DNA from: Pseudolabrys sp. FHR47
GTDB lineage: Bacteria > Pseudomonadota > Alphaproteobacteria > Rhizobiales > Xanthobacteraceae
Assembly: GCF_005153485.1 (NCBI RefSeq)
Contig: NZ_CP039740.1
Location: forward strand, 3,475,001 to 3,539,000
Direction of reading: 5' to 3'
DNA: 64,000 nt
This document shows positions 21,037 through 29,597 of this stretch, in pieces. Both the position numbers and the translations under genes were made by a program. The notes beneath the pieces are model-generated. The model had not been told where the DNA came from. It saw nothing but the letters and a program-made list of their open reading frames with translations, and ran no database searches. The first letter of the stretch is position 1, and every line of letters begins with the position of its first letter.

Positions 21037-21843
21037 ATGAACCCCGCCCCCGACATAACGGCCCGAGACCTGCTCGAGTTCTATCTCGATGCCGGGGCCG
21101 ACGCCTTTGTTGGCGAGGAAGCGGTCGATCGGTTTGCAGCGGTAGAGACGCCGGCGGTACCGAAAGCGCCCGCCCGGCCTTCCGCGGTCCGAGAAGCTGC
21201 ACCGGTCGCCGCCGCCCCGGCGCGGAGTGCACCGCCCGCCCCCGACGAGGCCGCCATGGCGGCACGCGCCGCGGCCAAGAGCGCGGCCACGCTCGACGAA
21301 CTGCGCACCATCCTCGAAGGCTTCGACGGCTGCGCATTGAAGGCGACCGCGTCGCGCACGGTGTTCGCCGACGGCAACCCGCAAGCGCGCATCATGTTCG
21401 TCGGTGAAGCGCCCGGCCGCGACGAGGACATCGAAGGCCTGCCATTCGTCGGCCGCTCCGGCAAACTGCTCGACCAGATGCTGAAGGCGATCGGGCTCGA
21501 CCGCACCTCCGCCTACATCGCCAACATCGTGCCGTGGCGCCCGCCCGGTAACCGCGATCCGAGTCCGCATGAGACGGCGATCTGCCTGCCATTCATCCTG
21601 CGACAAATCGAGCTGGTCGACCCGGACGTTCTGGTGTGCCTCGGCAAGCCGTCGATGCAGACCTTGCTCGGCCTGATGGAGCCGATCTCTAAAGCGCGCG
21701 GCCGCTGGGTCACCTTCAACACCGGCAAGCGCGACATCCGCGCCATGGCCACGTTCCACCCGGCGTTCCTGCTGCGCTCGCCGCTGCAGAAACGGTTTGC
21801 CTGGCGCGATCTGCTGGCGATCAAGAAGGCGCTGGCCTCGTAA
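21037..21843 (+). CDS. Family 4 uracil-DNA glycosylase
   Basis: A 268-residue glycosylase that removes uracil from DNA in base excision repair. It has the family-4 motif [17 protein letters not shown] and the C-terminal HPAFLLRSP. An Ala/Pro-rich linker (residues 40-75) separates a short N-terminal segment ([12 protein letters not shown]) from the catalytic domain. Of the four cysteines that hold the [4Fe-4S] cluster in the Thermus enzyme, two are not found by hand alignment: the first (now in FDGC) and the third (PWRPPGNR instead of KCRPP). ATG at 21037 is the only start that fits the family. Divergent from the ETF-QO gene. Confidence 0.9.
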   Translation: MNPAPDITARDLLEFYLDAGADAFVGEEAVDRFAAVETPAVPKAPARPSAVREAAPVAAAPARSAPPAPDEAAMAARAAAKSAATLDELRTILEGFDGCALKATASRTVFADGNPQARIMFVGEAPGRDEDIEGLPFVGRSGKLLDQMLKAIGLDRTSAYIANIVPWRPPGNRDPSPHETAICLPFILRQIELVDPDVLVCLGKPSMQTLLGLMEPISKARGRWVTFNTGKRDIRAMATFHPAFLLRSPLQKRFAWRDLLAIKKALAS

Positions 21844-21845
21844 CT

Positions 21846-21934
21846 CGTCATGGCCGGGCTTGTCCCGGCCATCCACGACTTGCTTTCTCAACTATCGAAA
21901 AGACGTGGATGCCCGGCACAAGGCCGGGCATGAC
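21846..21934. repeat. Dispersed palindromic repeat, family A (copy 1)
   Basis: Two outer arms, GTCATGGCCGGGCTTGTCCC and its near-complement GGCACAAGGCCGGGCATGAC, flank inner arms CATCCACGACTTGCTTT and AAAAGACGTGGATG. Copies at 37001-37088 and 46794-46871 share the arms. It lies between the convergent UDG and EamA genes, and could act as a bidirectional transcript end. Confidence 0.85.
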
Positions 21935-21940
21935 AGAGTC

Positions 21941-22372
21941 CTACCGAACCGCCACCAATATCGCCCCCGCCGCGATCAGCGCGACGCCGAGCCAGTTCGG
22001 CGCCGACAGCCGCTCGCCCAGGAACGTCACGCCAAATATCGCGACGAGGACGACGCTCAATTTGTCGATCGGCGCGACCTTGGCCGCCTCTCCGATCTTG
22101 AGCGCACGGAAGTAACAGATCCACGACGCACCGGTCGCCAGCCCCGACAGAACGAGAAAGACATAGGTGCGCGCCGAGACACTGCCCGGCGACTGGAATT
22201 GTCCGGTGGCATAAAGGATGAGCGCCAGCGTCATCAGGATGACAATGGTACGGATGAAGGTGGCGAAGTCGGAATTGACGTTCTCGACGCCGACCTTGGC
22301 GAAGATCGCGGTGAGCGCGGCGAACACCGCCGACAGCACCGCCCAGACTTGCCAGGATGACCAGATGCTCAT
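21941..22372 (-). CDS. EamA-family transporter, short form
   Basis: A 143-residue membrane protein, one EamA (DMT) domain of about five helices. It has the motif NVNSDFATFIRTIVILM near residue 35 and ends with LGERLSAPNWLGVALIAAGAILVAV, typical of an EamA half. Full-length DMT exporters have two such domains, so this protein must pair with another copy or itself. I use ATG at 22372, which has GGAG seven bases upstream; earlier ATGs lie in this same site. Substrate unknown. Confidence 0.85.
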   Translation of the reverse strand: MSIWSSWQVWAVLSAVFAALTAIFAKVGVENVNSDFATFIRTIVILMTLALILYATGQFQSPGSVSARTYVFLVLSGLATGASWICYFRALKIGEAAKVAPIDKLSVVLVAIFGVTFLGERLSAPNWLGVALIAAGAILVAVR

Positions 22373-22571
22373 GGTGTTCTCCATTGTCGCATGCGTCATG
22401 ACGGCGCATACGGCATTCGCTCACCGATAACCGTCATTAATCGGCGACCGTATCGAACCGCGCATCCCGGAACAACGTTAGTTGCATAACTCGGCGCGCT
22501 GGATTCAGATATAGACCTGCTCTAAATTCAATCTGCAACCGCGCGCGGGGGCGCCTGCCGGGAGAAGAATC

Positions 22572-23960
22572 ATGGACGCCGATCCAGTCCTACTCGCTCG
22601 CCTGCAATTCGCCTTCACCGTCGTCTTTCACATCATATTCCCGAGCTTCACCATCGGGCTGTCGGCCTGGCTCGCTACGCTCGGCGGCTTGTGGGTGTAC
22701 ACCGGCGAGGAGCGCTATCAGCTCCTGATGCGCTTCTGGGTGAAGATCTTCGCCGTATCGTTCGCCATGGGCGTCGTCTCCGGCATCGTGCTGTCCTATC
22801 AATTCGGCACCAACTGGAGCCGCTTCTCCGCTTTCACCGGCGATGTCATTGGGCCGCTGCTCGGCTATGAAGTGCTGGCGGCGTTCTTCCTCGAAGCGAC
22901 CTTCCTCGGCATCCTGCTGTTCGGCTTCAGTCGCGTGCCACCGTGGCTCTACACCTTATCGGCCGCCGTGGTCGCCTTCGGCACCATGAGTTCGGCGTTC
23001 TGGATTCTCGCCGCCAATAGCTGGATGCAGACACCGGCGGGCCACGCCATCGAGAACGGCATCGCAGTGCCGGTCGATTGGCTGCAGATCATCTTCAATC
23101 CGAGCTTCCCCTACCGCTTCGCTCACATGCTGAACGCGGCTTACCTGACAACGGCCTTTGTCGTACTCGGCGTCGGCGCGCGCTTTCTGCTTGAGGGCCG
23201 CCACCTGAGCGAAGGCCGCACCATGCTGCGCATGGGCATCGGCCTCGCCGTCATCCTGGCGCCGCTGCAGCTCTTCATCGGCGATCAGCATGGGCTCAAC
23301 ACGCTCAAGCATCAGCCCATCAAGGTCGCGGCGATGGAAGGCCACTGGGACGGCTCAAAACCCGCCGACTTCTACATCTTCGCCTGGCCGGACGAAAAAG
23401 CGGAGAAGAACCGCTTCGAGATTTCGATCCCGCACGGTTCGTCACTCATTCTCACCCATTCGTGGGATGGCCTGATCCCTGGCCTTTCGAGCGTGCCACC
23501 CGACCAGCGCCCGCCGGTGACGGTCGTGTTCTTCGCCTTCCGCATCATGCTGGCGCTCGGCTTCTTCATGATCGCGGCGGCGCTCTACGGCGCCTTCCTG
23601 TGGTGGCGCGGCACCCTGTTCCAGACACGCTGGTTCCTGCGCATTGTCGCCAACGCCTGGTGGACCGGCTTCGTCGCCGTCATCGCCGGCTGGGTCGTCA
23701 CCGAGAGCGGCCGCCAACCCTGGCTGGTCTACAATTTGATGCGGACCGCGGACGGCATCTCGCCGGTGCCCGGCGCGACCGTGCTCGGCACGCTCGCGCT
23801 GTTCATCGTCGCCTACGGCATCGTGTTCTCGTTCGGCATCTATTACATGAACCGGCTCATCAAACAGGGTCCCGACGCGGGCGGTCACGGCGGCCACGAA
23901 CCCGGCTTCCTGTCCGGCAATCCCGTCGCGGCGGCGCAGTCGCCCGGCCGAGAAACCTGA
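22572..23960 (+). CDS. cydA: Cytochrome bd-type quinol oxidase subunit I
   Basis: A 462-residue integral membrane subunit that binds haems b558, b595 and d and oxidises quinol, reducing O2 to water. It begins with LLARLQFAFTVVFHIIFPSFTIG, has the GRQPWLVYN motif near the end, and a short Q-loop, the form called CIO-type, which is often less cyanide-sensitive. About nine membrane helices can be seen. The GGGAGAAG site precedes ATG 22572. The cydB gene begins 15 bases after the stop codon. No cydX micro-gene and no cydDC genes are seen nearby. Confidence 0.95.
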   Translation: MDADPVLLARLQFAFTVVFHIIFPSFTIGLSAWLATLGGLWVYTGEERYQLLMRFWVKIFAVSFAMGVVSGIVLSYQFGTNWSRFSAFTGDVIGPLLGYEVLAAFFLEATFLGILLFGFSRVPPWLYTLSAAVVAFGTMSSAFWILAANSWMQTPAGHAIENGIAVPVDWLQIIFNPSFPYRFAHMLNAAYLTTAFVVLGVGARFLLEGRHLSEGRTMLRMGIGLAVILAPLQLFIGDQHGLNTLKHQPIKVAAMEGHWDGSKPADFYIFAWPDEKAEKNRFEISIPHGSSLILTHSWDGLIPGLSSVPPDQRPPVTVVFFAFRIMLALGFFMIAAALYGAFLWWRGTLFQTRWFLRIVANAWWTGFVAVIAGWVVTESGRQPWLVYNLMRTADGISPVPGATVLGTLALFIVAYGIVFSFGIYYMNRLIKQGPDAGGHGGHEPGFLSGNPVAAAQSPGRET

Positions 23961-23975
23961 GAAAGGAGAGGCGCC

Positions 23976-24986
23976 ATGGGCTCCATGGAAATGTATCTCC
24001 CGCTGATCTGGGCCGCGCTGATCGGCGTCGCGGTGGCGATGTACATCATCCTCGACGGCTTCGATCTCGGCATTGGCGTCCTGTTTCCCTTCACCAAGAG
24101 CGAGACCGAACGCGATCAGATGATGCGCACCATCGCGCCATTCTGGGACGGCAACGAGACGTGGCTGATCCTCGGCGGCGTCGGTCTGTTCGTCGCCTTC
24201 CCGCGCGCCTATGCGGTGATCATGCCGGCGCTATACATCCCGGTGATCGTGATGCTTGTGGCGCTGGTGTTCCGCGGCGTCGCTTTCGAATTCCGCACCG
24301 TGTCGCGCAGCAAGACCGGCTGGAGCTTCGCCTTCGCGCTCGGCTCGACCTTGGCCGCGTTCTCGCAGGGCGTCATCCTCGGAGGGCTGGTGCAGGGCAT
24401 CGCGGTGACCAACCGCGAATTTTCCGGCGGTCATTTCCACTGGGCAACGCCGTTCTCTTTTCTATGCGGCGTGGCGCTGGTCGCCGGCTACGCCCTGCTC
24501 GGCACCACCTGGCTGCACATGAAGACCGAAGGCCAAGTCGCGGCGCGCGCGCAGCGGCAAGCCAAATACTGGCTGATCGCAGTCCTCGTCTTCATGGCGG
24601 CGGTAAGTCTCTATACACCGATCGCGGAGCCGCGCATCGCCGCACGCTGGTTCTCGCTGCCGAACTTCTATTTCCTGTGGCCGGTGCCGACGATCACCGC
24701 GCTCGTTGCTTTTGCCTGCTGGCACTGGATCGAACGCGGCCGCGAAGTGCCGCCGTTTCTGGCGTCGATCGCGCTATTCATGCTCGGCTATATCGGTCTT
24801 GTGATCTCGAACTATCCGTATCTGGTGCCGCCGTCGCTCACCATCTGGGACACGTCGGCCTCAGCCGGCAGCCAGGTGTTCATGCTGATCGGCACGCTGT
24901 TCCTGCTGCCGATGGTCATCGGCTATGTAATCTTCGTATACTGGATATTCCGCGGCAAGGTGCGCGAAGGCGAGAGCTATCACTAG
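23976..24986 (+). CDS. cydB: Cytochrome bd-type quinol oxidase subunit II
   Basis: A 336-residue membrane protein that pairs with CydA. The family motif is visible at the start: IWAALIGVAVAMYIILDGFDLGIG, followed by FWDGNETWLILGGVGLF, both conserved in CydB. The perfect AAGGAG site sits before ATG 23976, and the gene is cotranscribed with cydA. The stop codon is followed after 22 bases by the convergent membrane glycosyltransferase, so no cydX lies in between. Confidence 0.95.
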   Translation: MGSMEMYLPLIWAALIGVAVAMYIILDGFDLGIGVLFPFTKSETERDQMMRTIAPFWDGNETWLILGGVGLFVAFPRAYAVIMPALYIPVIVMLVALVFRGVAFEFRTVSRSKTGWSFAFALGSTLAAFSQGVILGGLVQGIAVTNREFSGGHFHWATPFSFLCGVALVAGYALLGTTWLHMKTEGQVAARAQRQAKYWLIAVLVFMAAVSLYTPIAEPRIAARWFSLPNFYFLWPVPTITALVAFACWHWIERGREVPPFLASIALFMLGYIGLVISNYPYLVPPSLTIWDTSASAGSQVFMLIGTLFLLPMVIGYVIFVYWIFRGKVREGESYH

Positions 24987-25008
24987 CTCACGTCGTCGGC
25001 GCTCGTTG

Positions 25009-26547
25009 CTATTGCGCCGGCGGGCGCAGCACGGCCCAGCCGATGCGGACTGGCGGCAGACGGCCCTGCACCGCGCGGTCGAACTGACGCGGCAGTTCCG
25101 GCACCAGCCCGGGAAACTGCGTACGCAGATCCTCCGGCACCGCATTGTTGGCGGCCGCCGGCCAGACCAGCACGCCGCCATGGGCCGCGACATCGTCAAC
25201 GCTGACCCAGGGACTGCGCTGCGGCGCCCAGGCGAAGAACACATGCGGGCGGCCTTGCGGCCCGCCCGGCGCCATCATGGCGATCAGCGGCGCCAGCCGC
25301 GCATCGCCGCTGACATATTGCAGCGGCTTGCCGGTGCGCCGCTGATAGGTCTCAGCGAAGAACTCCGCCTGGTTGGCCGACGGCTGCGCCAGGCGATTGT
25401 CGCGCGCAAAGGTCCATGGCGCGACGAGCAGGCTGAGCGCGAGCAGCAGCGGCGGCGCCACCAGCAGCGCAAGCCATGACGACGACACCCAGTGCTCGCG
25501 ATAGATGAGCACGCGATTTCCGGCGGCGAGAACCACCGCCATGCCGGACAGCAAGGCCAGCGGCGCCAGCATCGACCATGTCGTCAGCGCGCCGAACGAC
25601 GACAGCAGTGCCGCCTGCGGCACGCGCTCGCCGATCAGCACCAGCGCGATGACGACAAGCGCCGGCGCCAGGGCGAAGAAATAAACGAAAGCGCGCGCCG
25701 CGGGCTCCACCGGACTGCGATCAATCTCCGGCGCACGCTCGTTGCGGCCGCGGCCGATGCCGGTCGACAGCACCGCCAGCAACAGCAGCCCGAGATGCAC
25801 GGCGACCAGTGCGCCGGCAAGCCGCAAGGCCGAAACTCCTGCGGTGCTTTCCTGAAGCGTAGCCGCCACCAGCGGCCAGGACTGGCTCAGCCAGGCGGCA
25901 TAGGGAGCGACCACGACCACTAGCAGCAGAAGCGCCAGCCACGGCTCGGGATGGCGGAGTGCCTCCCGGCCGCGCCGCGTCAGCGGCGTGAAGACGATCA
26001 GCAATGCGACCAGCACGATGCCGGCAAAGTGCGTCAGCAGCAGCAGGCCGAGATCAACGCTGAGCAAAAACCAGCTACCACGTCTGCCTTCGCCCAGCGC
26101 GCGCCAATAGTGCATCAGGGCCAGCGCCCATAATGGGATGGCCAGCACCGCCGGGCCGAAATCCGGGCTCGGCACCGTAAAGGCGGCGATGCCAACCATC
26201 AGGAGAATGGCAAGCACGGCATGGCGCGTGCCGATCAACGTGCGGCCAAGCGTGAACACGGCCCACAGCGCCACAACGATACAGATTTGCGACAGGGCGT
26301 AGAGGCCGAACATGCCGCCGCCGCGAAATGCGATCTCGGCAAGCCAGAATGCCAAAGGCGGCCCCAGATAGCTGCCGAGCTGGAATTCGCGACCGACCGC
26401 CAGCACCAGCGGCAGGTCACCGGGCGGCGATGAGAAGAACAGTGCCGGGATCAGCGTCCACAGCATGCCCTGCGACAGCGCCACGAACCAGAACACGACC
26501 TTGGGCCGGCCGCGGAGGAATTCGATGATCAGGGAGACGTGGTGCAT
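25009..26547 (-). CDS. Membrane glycosyltransferase, ArnT/PMT-like (GT39/GT83 type)
   Basis: A 512-residue protein with about ten or more membrane helices. It resembles ArnT and protein-O-mannosyltransferase-type enzymes that use a lipid-linked sugar donor: a hydrophobic N-terminal block (LIIEFLRGRPKVVFWFVALSQG), a first loop region rich in Asp/Gly, and a soluble C-terminal domain from about residue 400. The acceptor cannot be read from the sequence. ATG at 26547 follows a hydrophilic leader in the longer frame. The upstream region is a dispersed repeat. Confidence 0.75.
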   Translation of the reverse strand: MHHVSLIIEFLRGRPKVVFWFVALSQGMLWTLIPALFFSSPPGDLPLVLAVGREFQLGSYLGPPLAFWLAEIAFRGGGMFGLYALSQICIVVALWAVFTLGRTLIGTRHAVLAILLMVGIAAFTVPSPDFGPAVLAIPLWALALMHYWRALGEGRRGSWFLLSVDLGLLLLTHFAGIVLVALLIVFTPLTRRGREALRHPEPWLALLLLVVVVAPYAAWLSQSWPLVAATLQESTAGVSALRLAGALVAVHLGLLLLAVLSTGIGRGRNERAPEIDRSPVEPAARAFVYFFALAPALVVIALVLIGERVPQAALLSSFGALTTWSMLAPLALLSGMAVVLAAGNRVLIYREHWVSSSWLALLVAPPLLLALSLLVAPWTFARDNRLAQPSANQAEFFAETYQRRTGKPLQYVSGDARLAPLIAMMAPGGPQGRPHVFFAWAPQRSPWVSVDDVAAHGGVLVWPAAANNAVPEDLRTQFPGLVPELPRQFDRAVQGRLPPVRIGWAVLRPPAQ

Positions 26548-26556
26548 GGCTCTCTT

Positions 26557-26671
26557 ATCCCTCCCCGCTTGCGGGGAGGGTCCGGCGCGCAGCGCCGGGG
26601 GTGGGGTCAGAGTGTGCGGCACCCCACCCGGCTCGCTGCGCTCGCCACCCTCCCCGAAGACGGGGAGGGAT
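26557..26671. repeat. Dispersed palindromic repeat (CCCTCCCCG type)
   Basis: An imperfect palindrome: the left end is ATCCCTCCCCGCTTGCGGG and the right end is GACGGGGAGGGAT, with an inner GCGCAGCGC and GGGTGGGGTCA... ACCCCACCC inner pair. It follows the plan of the 4470-4621 element. It separates the glycosyltransferase from rnhB, and may serve as a rho-independent-like hairpin. Confidence 0.75.
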
Positions 26672-26699
26672 AAGCAAGCAAATCAATAAAGAACGCCGT

Positions 26700-27452
26700 C
26701 TAAAGTGGCAACACGGCCGCGAGCGCCTCATCGGGCACATCCTCGAGCCGCTCGCCCATCGCCGCGAACTTGGCCGCCACCGGCGCGAAGGAGCGGCGGT
26801 GGTGCGGCGTCGGCCCGAGCGCCTGCAAGGCACGGAAATGCTCGGGCACGCTGTAACCCATATGCCGCTCGAAGCCGTAGCCGGGATAGGCTTCGGCCAG
26901 CCGCATCATGTAGCGGTCGCGCGTCACCTTGGCGACAATCGACGCCGCCGCCACCGACAGCACCAGCGCGTCGCCCGAGACCACGGCCTCGCAGTCGCAT
27001 CCGCAATCGATCTTCATGTTGCCGTCCATGAAGACGAGCTTTGGCCGGACCGGCAGCGCCTTCACGGCGCGAGCCGAGGCCCAGAGCGAGGCGCGCAGGA
27101 TATTGTCGCGATCGATGCGATCGACCGAGGCGAAGGCGACCGAGACCTGCGCGGTGGCGCAGATTTTCTCGTAGAGCTTCTCGCGCGCCTCGGCGTCGAG
27201 CTTCTTGGAATCGTTGAGCCCGCGCGGAATGCGGTCGGGATCGAGGATCACGGCAGCGGACACAACCGGCCCGGCGAGCGGTCCCCGTCCCGCCTCGTCG
27301 CAGCCGGCAACGGGAAAGATGCCGGCCTTCAACGCGCGGCGCTCGCGGCGGAAGGTCGGGCGCAGGATTGGCTCGACCAGCGGCAATTGCGCTTTCGCGG
27401 CGGATTTCGCGGCCGGTTTCCGCGCAGTTTTCTTTTTGGAGGCAGGTGCCAT
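26700..27452 (-). CDS. rnhB: Ribonuclease HII
   Basis: A 250-residue enzyme that cuts the RNA strand of RNA-DNA hybrids and removes misinserted ribonucleotides. The catalytic motif [23 protein letters not shown] carries the first Asp-Glu pair. [15 protein letters not shown] and [12 protein letters not shown] carry the later acidic and basic residues. The first ~45 residues form an extra Lys/Ala-rich tail ([20 protein letters not shown]). Length without the tail is typical for the family. ATG at 27452. Confidence 0.94.
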   Translation of the reverse strand: MAPASKKKTARKPAAKSAAKAQLPLVEPILRPTFRRERRALKAGIFPVAGCDEAGRGPLAGPVVSAAVILDPDRIPRGLNDSKKLDAEAREKLYEKICATAQVSVAFASVDRIDRDNILRASLWASARAVKALPVRPKLVFMDGNMKIDCGCDCEAVVSGDALVLSVAAASIVAKVTRDRYMMRLAEAYPGYGFERHMGYSVPEHFRALQALGPTPHHRRSFAPVAAKFAAMGERLEDVPDEALAAVLPL

Positions 27453-27530
27453 GGGCCGATGGGTACGCCCGAGTCGGGCGCCCGTTCAACCCTATTCACG
27501 CCCGCCGGTGAAAAACGGGGACAGAAGCTG

Positions 27531-27611
27531 TCATCGCCCGCGAAAGCGGGCGATCCGGCGTTCCTCGCCTCAGACAGAAGGGCTAGGTCCTCCGCATTCG
27601 CGGAGGACGAC
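27531..27611. repeat. Dispersed palindromic repeat, family B (copy 1)
   Basis: Two hairpins in tandem: TCGCCCGCGAAAGCGGGCGA and GTCCTCCGCATTCGCGGAGGAC, with a spacer of about 30 bases. The same pair, with small changes, occurs at 38196-38269. It lies just past the radical SAM stop codon, upstream of rnhB, so it may also be a 3' end of that gene's transcript. Confidence 0.85.
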
Positions 27612-27620
27612 ACTCAGCAC

Positions 27621-28823
27621 CTAAAACAAACTCATCTGCGCCTCATCCGGCCTGGGATGCCGGAAGTGCTCGGTCGACAGCTTGCGTTTGGCGACGTTGA
27701 GGCCGAGCTTCTCGCAGGCCAGTTCAAACCGCCGGCCGATCAGCCAAGCATAAGGCCCCTTACCTTTCATGCGCGTGCCCCATTCGGAATCGTAGTCCTT
27801 ACCGCCGCGCATCTCGCGCACCAGCCTGAAGACATGACCGGCGCGATCCGGATAATTGGCTTCCAGCCATTCGCGGAACAGATCGCGCACCTCGAGCGGC
27901 AGGCGCAGCATGACATAGCCTGCTTCCTTGACGCCGGCCGCCGCGGCAGCGTCGAGAATACGTTCGATCTCGCTGTCATTCAGCGCCGGGATGATCGGCG
28001 CCACCATGACCGTGGTCGGCACGCCGGCCTGAGATAACTGGCGCAGCGCCTCGAGCCGCTTAATCGGTGTCGCTGCACGCGGCTCCATCTTGCGCGCCAG
28101 TTCGGGATCGAGCGTCGTCACCGAAAGCGCCACCTTGGCCAGATTGCGTTCGGCCATCCGCGCGAGGATATCGAGATCGCGCGTTACCAGCGCCGACTTG
28201 GTCACGATGCCGACGGGATGACCGGCGCGATCGAGCGTTTCGAGAATGCGGCGCATCACCTTGTAGCGCCGCTCGATCGGCTGATACGGGTCGGTATTGG
28301 TGCCGATCGCGATCACCTTCGGCGAATAGTTCGGCGAAGCGAGCTCACGTTCAAGGAGGTCGGCTGCCTCCGGCTTGACGAACAGCTTGGATTCAAAATC
28401 GAGACCCGGCGACAGACCAAGATAGGCATGCGTCGGCCGGGCAAAGCAGTAGACGCATCCGTGCTCGCAACCACGATAAGGATTGATCGACCGGTCGAAG
28501 CCGATGTCAGGCGACTGGTTGCGGGTGATGATCTTGCGCGAAGTATCGACCTGCACCGTGGTCTGGAACGGCGGCAGTTCCTCAAGCGAGCGCCAGCCGT
28601 CGTCGAACGCGATGCGCGCATGCGGCTCGTAGCGGCCCGAAGCGTTCGACTGCGCGCCACGTCCGCGGCGGCGTTCATGCTCGACAACGACGCCAAGCAG
28701 GCCCGTGAGATCGTCAACGCGAACCCCCCCCGGCGCGGAGGGCAGCTCCGTTCCGCGATCGGAAATGGCGGTCCGATCAAGGTCCGCCGGGGGGCGTTTC
28801 AAGGCTGCAGGTCGTTGAGCCAT
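27621..28823 (-). CDS. Radical SAM protein, PA0069/Rv2578c family (SplB-like)
   Basis: A 400-residue radical SAM enzyme. The [4Fe-4S] motif is GCEHGCVYC, C119-x3-C123-x2-C126. The family is related to spore photoproduct lyase and is called PA0069 (or Rv2578c). ATG at 28823. A perfect alphaproteobacterial LexA box sits 25 bases upstream of this start, so it is probably DNA-damage-induced. The substrate is unknown; a role in repair of a DNA lesion is an inference from the family likeness and this box. Confidence 0.88.
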   Translation of the reverse strand: MAQRPAALKRPPADLDRTAISDRGTELPSAPGGVRVDDLTGLLGVVVEHERRRGRGAQSNASGRYEPHARIAFDDGWRSLEELPPFQTTVQVDTSRKIITRNQSPDIGFDRSINPYRGCEHGCVYCFARPTHAYLGLSPGLDFESKLFVKPEAADLLERELASPNYSPKVIAIGTNTDPYQPIERRYKVMRRILETLDRAGHPVGIVTKSALVTRDLDILARMAERNLAKVALSVTTLDPELARKMEPRAATPIKRLEALRQLSQAGVPTTVMVAPIIPALNDSEIERILDAAAAAGVKEAGYVMLRLPLEVRDLFREWLEANYPDRAGHVFRLVREMRGGKDYDSEWGTRMKGKGPYAWLIGRRFELACEKLGLNVAKRKLSTEHFRHPRPDEAQMSLF

Positions 28824-28847
28824 GGACCTTACCTAGTCACGAAATGT

Positions 28848-28862
28848 GAACATAACAAGAAC
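28848..28862 (-). promoter_or_regulatory. LexA (SOS) box, alphaproteobacterial type
   Basis: On the minus strand this reads GTTC, then TTGTTAT, then GTTC, an exact match to the alphaproteobacterial LexA consensus GTTC-N7-GTTC. It ends 25 bases ahead of the radical SAM start codon at 28823, where a repressor would block transcription. It is intergenic, with the divergent GT2 gene starting at 28980. Confidence 0.7.
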
Positions 28863-28979
28863 ATTTTCGCGGTTTCCCGGCGGCTGCCGCCTTTCGTGGT
28901 TCGCCTTCACATCCGCACATGATGTGGTAGCAACCGTGGGGACAACGGTTGTGTTCCGCTTGCTGTCGCCTTGGGGGCT

Positions 28980-29555
28980 ATGCTCAGCGTCATCGTCGCC
29001 ACGCACGAATCGGAGCGCACTTTGGTGCCGACATTGTCGGCACTGATTCCGGGCGCGATGTCCGGTCTTGTTACGGAGGTCGTTGTGTCCGACGCGGAGT
29101 CGAAGGACGCTACGGCCGAAGTCGCCGACATTGCCGGATGCCGGTTCATTGCGTCGGCGGCCCCGCTCGGCGAGCGGCTCAAAACAGCCGCCCTGAGCAC
29201 GCGGACACCCTGGCTGATGTTCCTGCGTGCCGGCATCGTGCTCGATGCCGATTGGACCGGCGCCAGCGAGACTTTCATGCAGTCGGCTTCGTTCAGCGAA
29301 ACCGCCCCGCGCGCCGCGGTGTTCCGGACCGCCGGCACGGCTTCGGCGCAGCCGGGGCTCGGCGACGTCATTGCGCTGGCCCGGGCGGTGTTTGCCGGCC
29401 GCAAGCCATCGCCGGATCAGGGCTTGGTCATTTCCCGCAGCCTTTACGAGGCGGTCGGCGGCCACCCGGCGCACGCCGATGCCGAAGCGAGGCTGCTGAA
29501 CCAACTCGGCCGCAAGGTGGCGCTGCTCGGCGCCGCGGTGCGGCGGGTCGCCTGA
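28980..29555 (+). CDS. Family 2 glycosyltransferase-like protein, short
   Basis: A 191-residue protein whose N-terminus LSVIVATHESERTLVPTLSAL and VVVSDAESKDATAEVA match the GT-A nucleotide-sugar fold of GT2 enzymes. The DXD is not obvious; an LRAGIVLDADWTG stretch sits where it would be. At 191 residues it lacks most of the acceptor half, so it may be a degenerate or small GT2. ATG at 28980 is preceded by TTGGGGGCT. It has no same-strand partner close by apart from the MarR-GNAT gene 42 bases downstream. Confidence 0.75.
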   Translation: MLSVIVATHESERTLVPTLSALIPGAMSGLVTEVVVSDAESKDATAEVADIAGCRFIASAAPLGERLKTAALSTRTPWLMFLRAGIVLDADWTGASETFMQSASFSETAPRAAVFRTAGTASAQPGLGDVIALARAVFAGRKPSPDQGLVISRSLYEAVGGHPAHADAEARLLNQLGRKVALLGAAVRRVA

Positions 29556-29562
29556 GCCTTAC

Positions 29563-29575
29563 TTGACTTTGTCAA
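29563..29575. promoter_or_regulatory. Candidate operator or -35 region for the MarR-GNAT gene
   Basis: TTGAC-TTT-GTCAA, a perfect 5-bp inverted repeat with a 3-base centre, sits 22 bases ahead of the start codon of the MarR-GNAT gene. The 5' half is also a good -35 hexamer (TTGACT). Repressor binding to this palindrome would cover the promoter. MarR proteins often repress their own gene through such palindromes. Confidence 0.5.
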
Positions 29576-29597
29576 CTAACTGCCCGACCTTGCGGCC

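Noticed and set aside
21846..21934. CRISPR-like repeats
   Set aside because: The palindromic repeats are scattered singly between genes rather than in regularly spaced arrays, and no cas genes are seen.
22400..22571. Search for an FNR/FixK box (TTGAT-N4-ATCAA) upstream of cydA
   Set aside because: No such site is present. I saw only TTGCATAAC, which is not enough.
23462..25087. 541-codon plus-strand open frame across cydA and cydB
   Set aside because: It is a second frame through both genes, very Arg-rich, with no match to a family. cydA and cydB are complete in their own frames.
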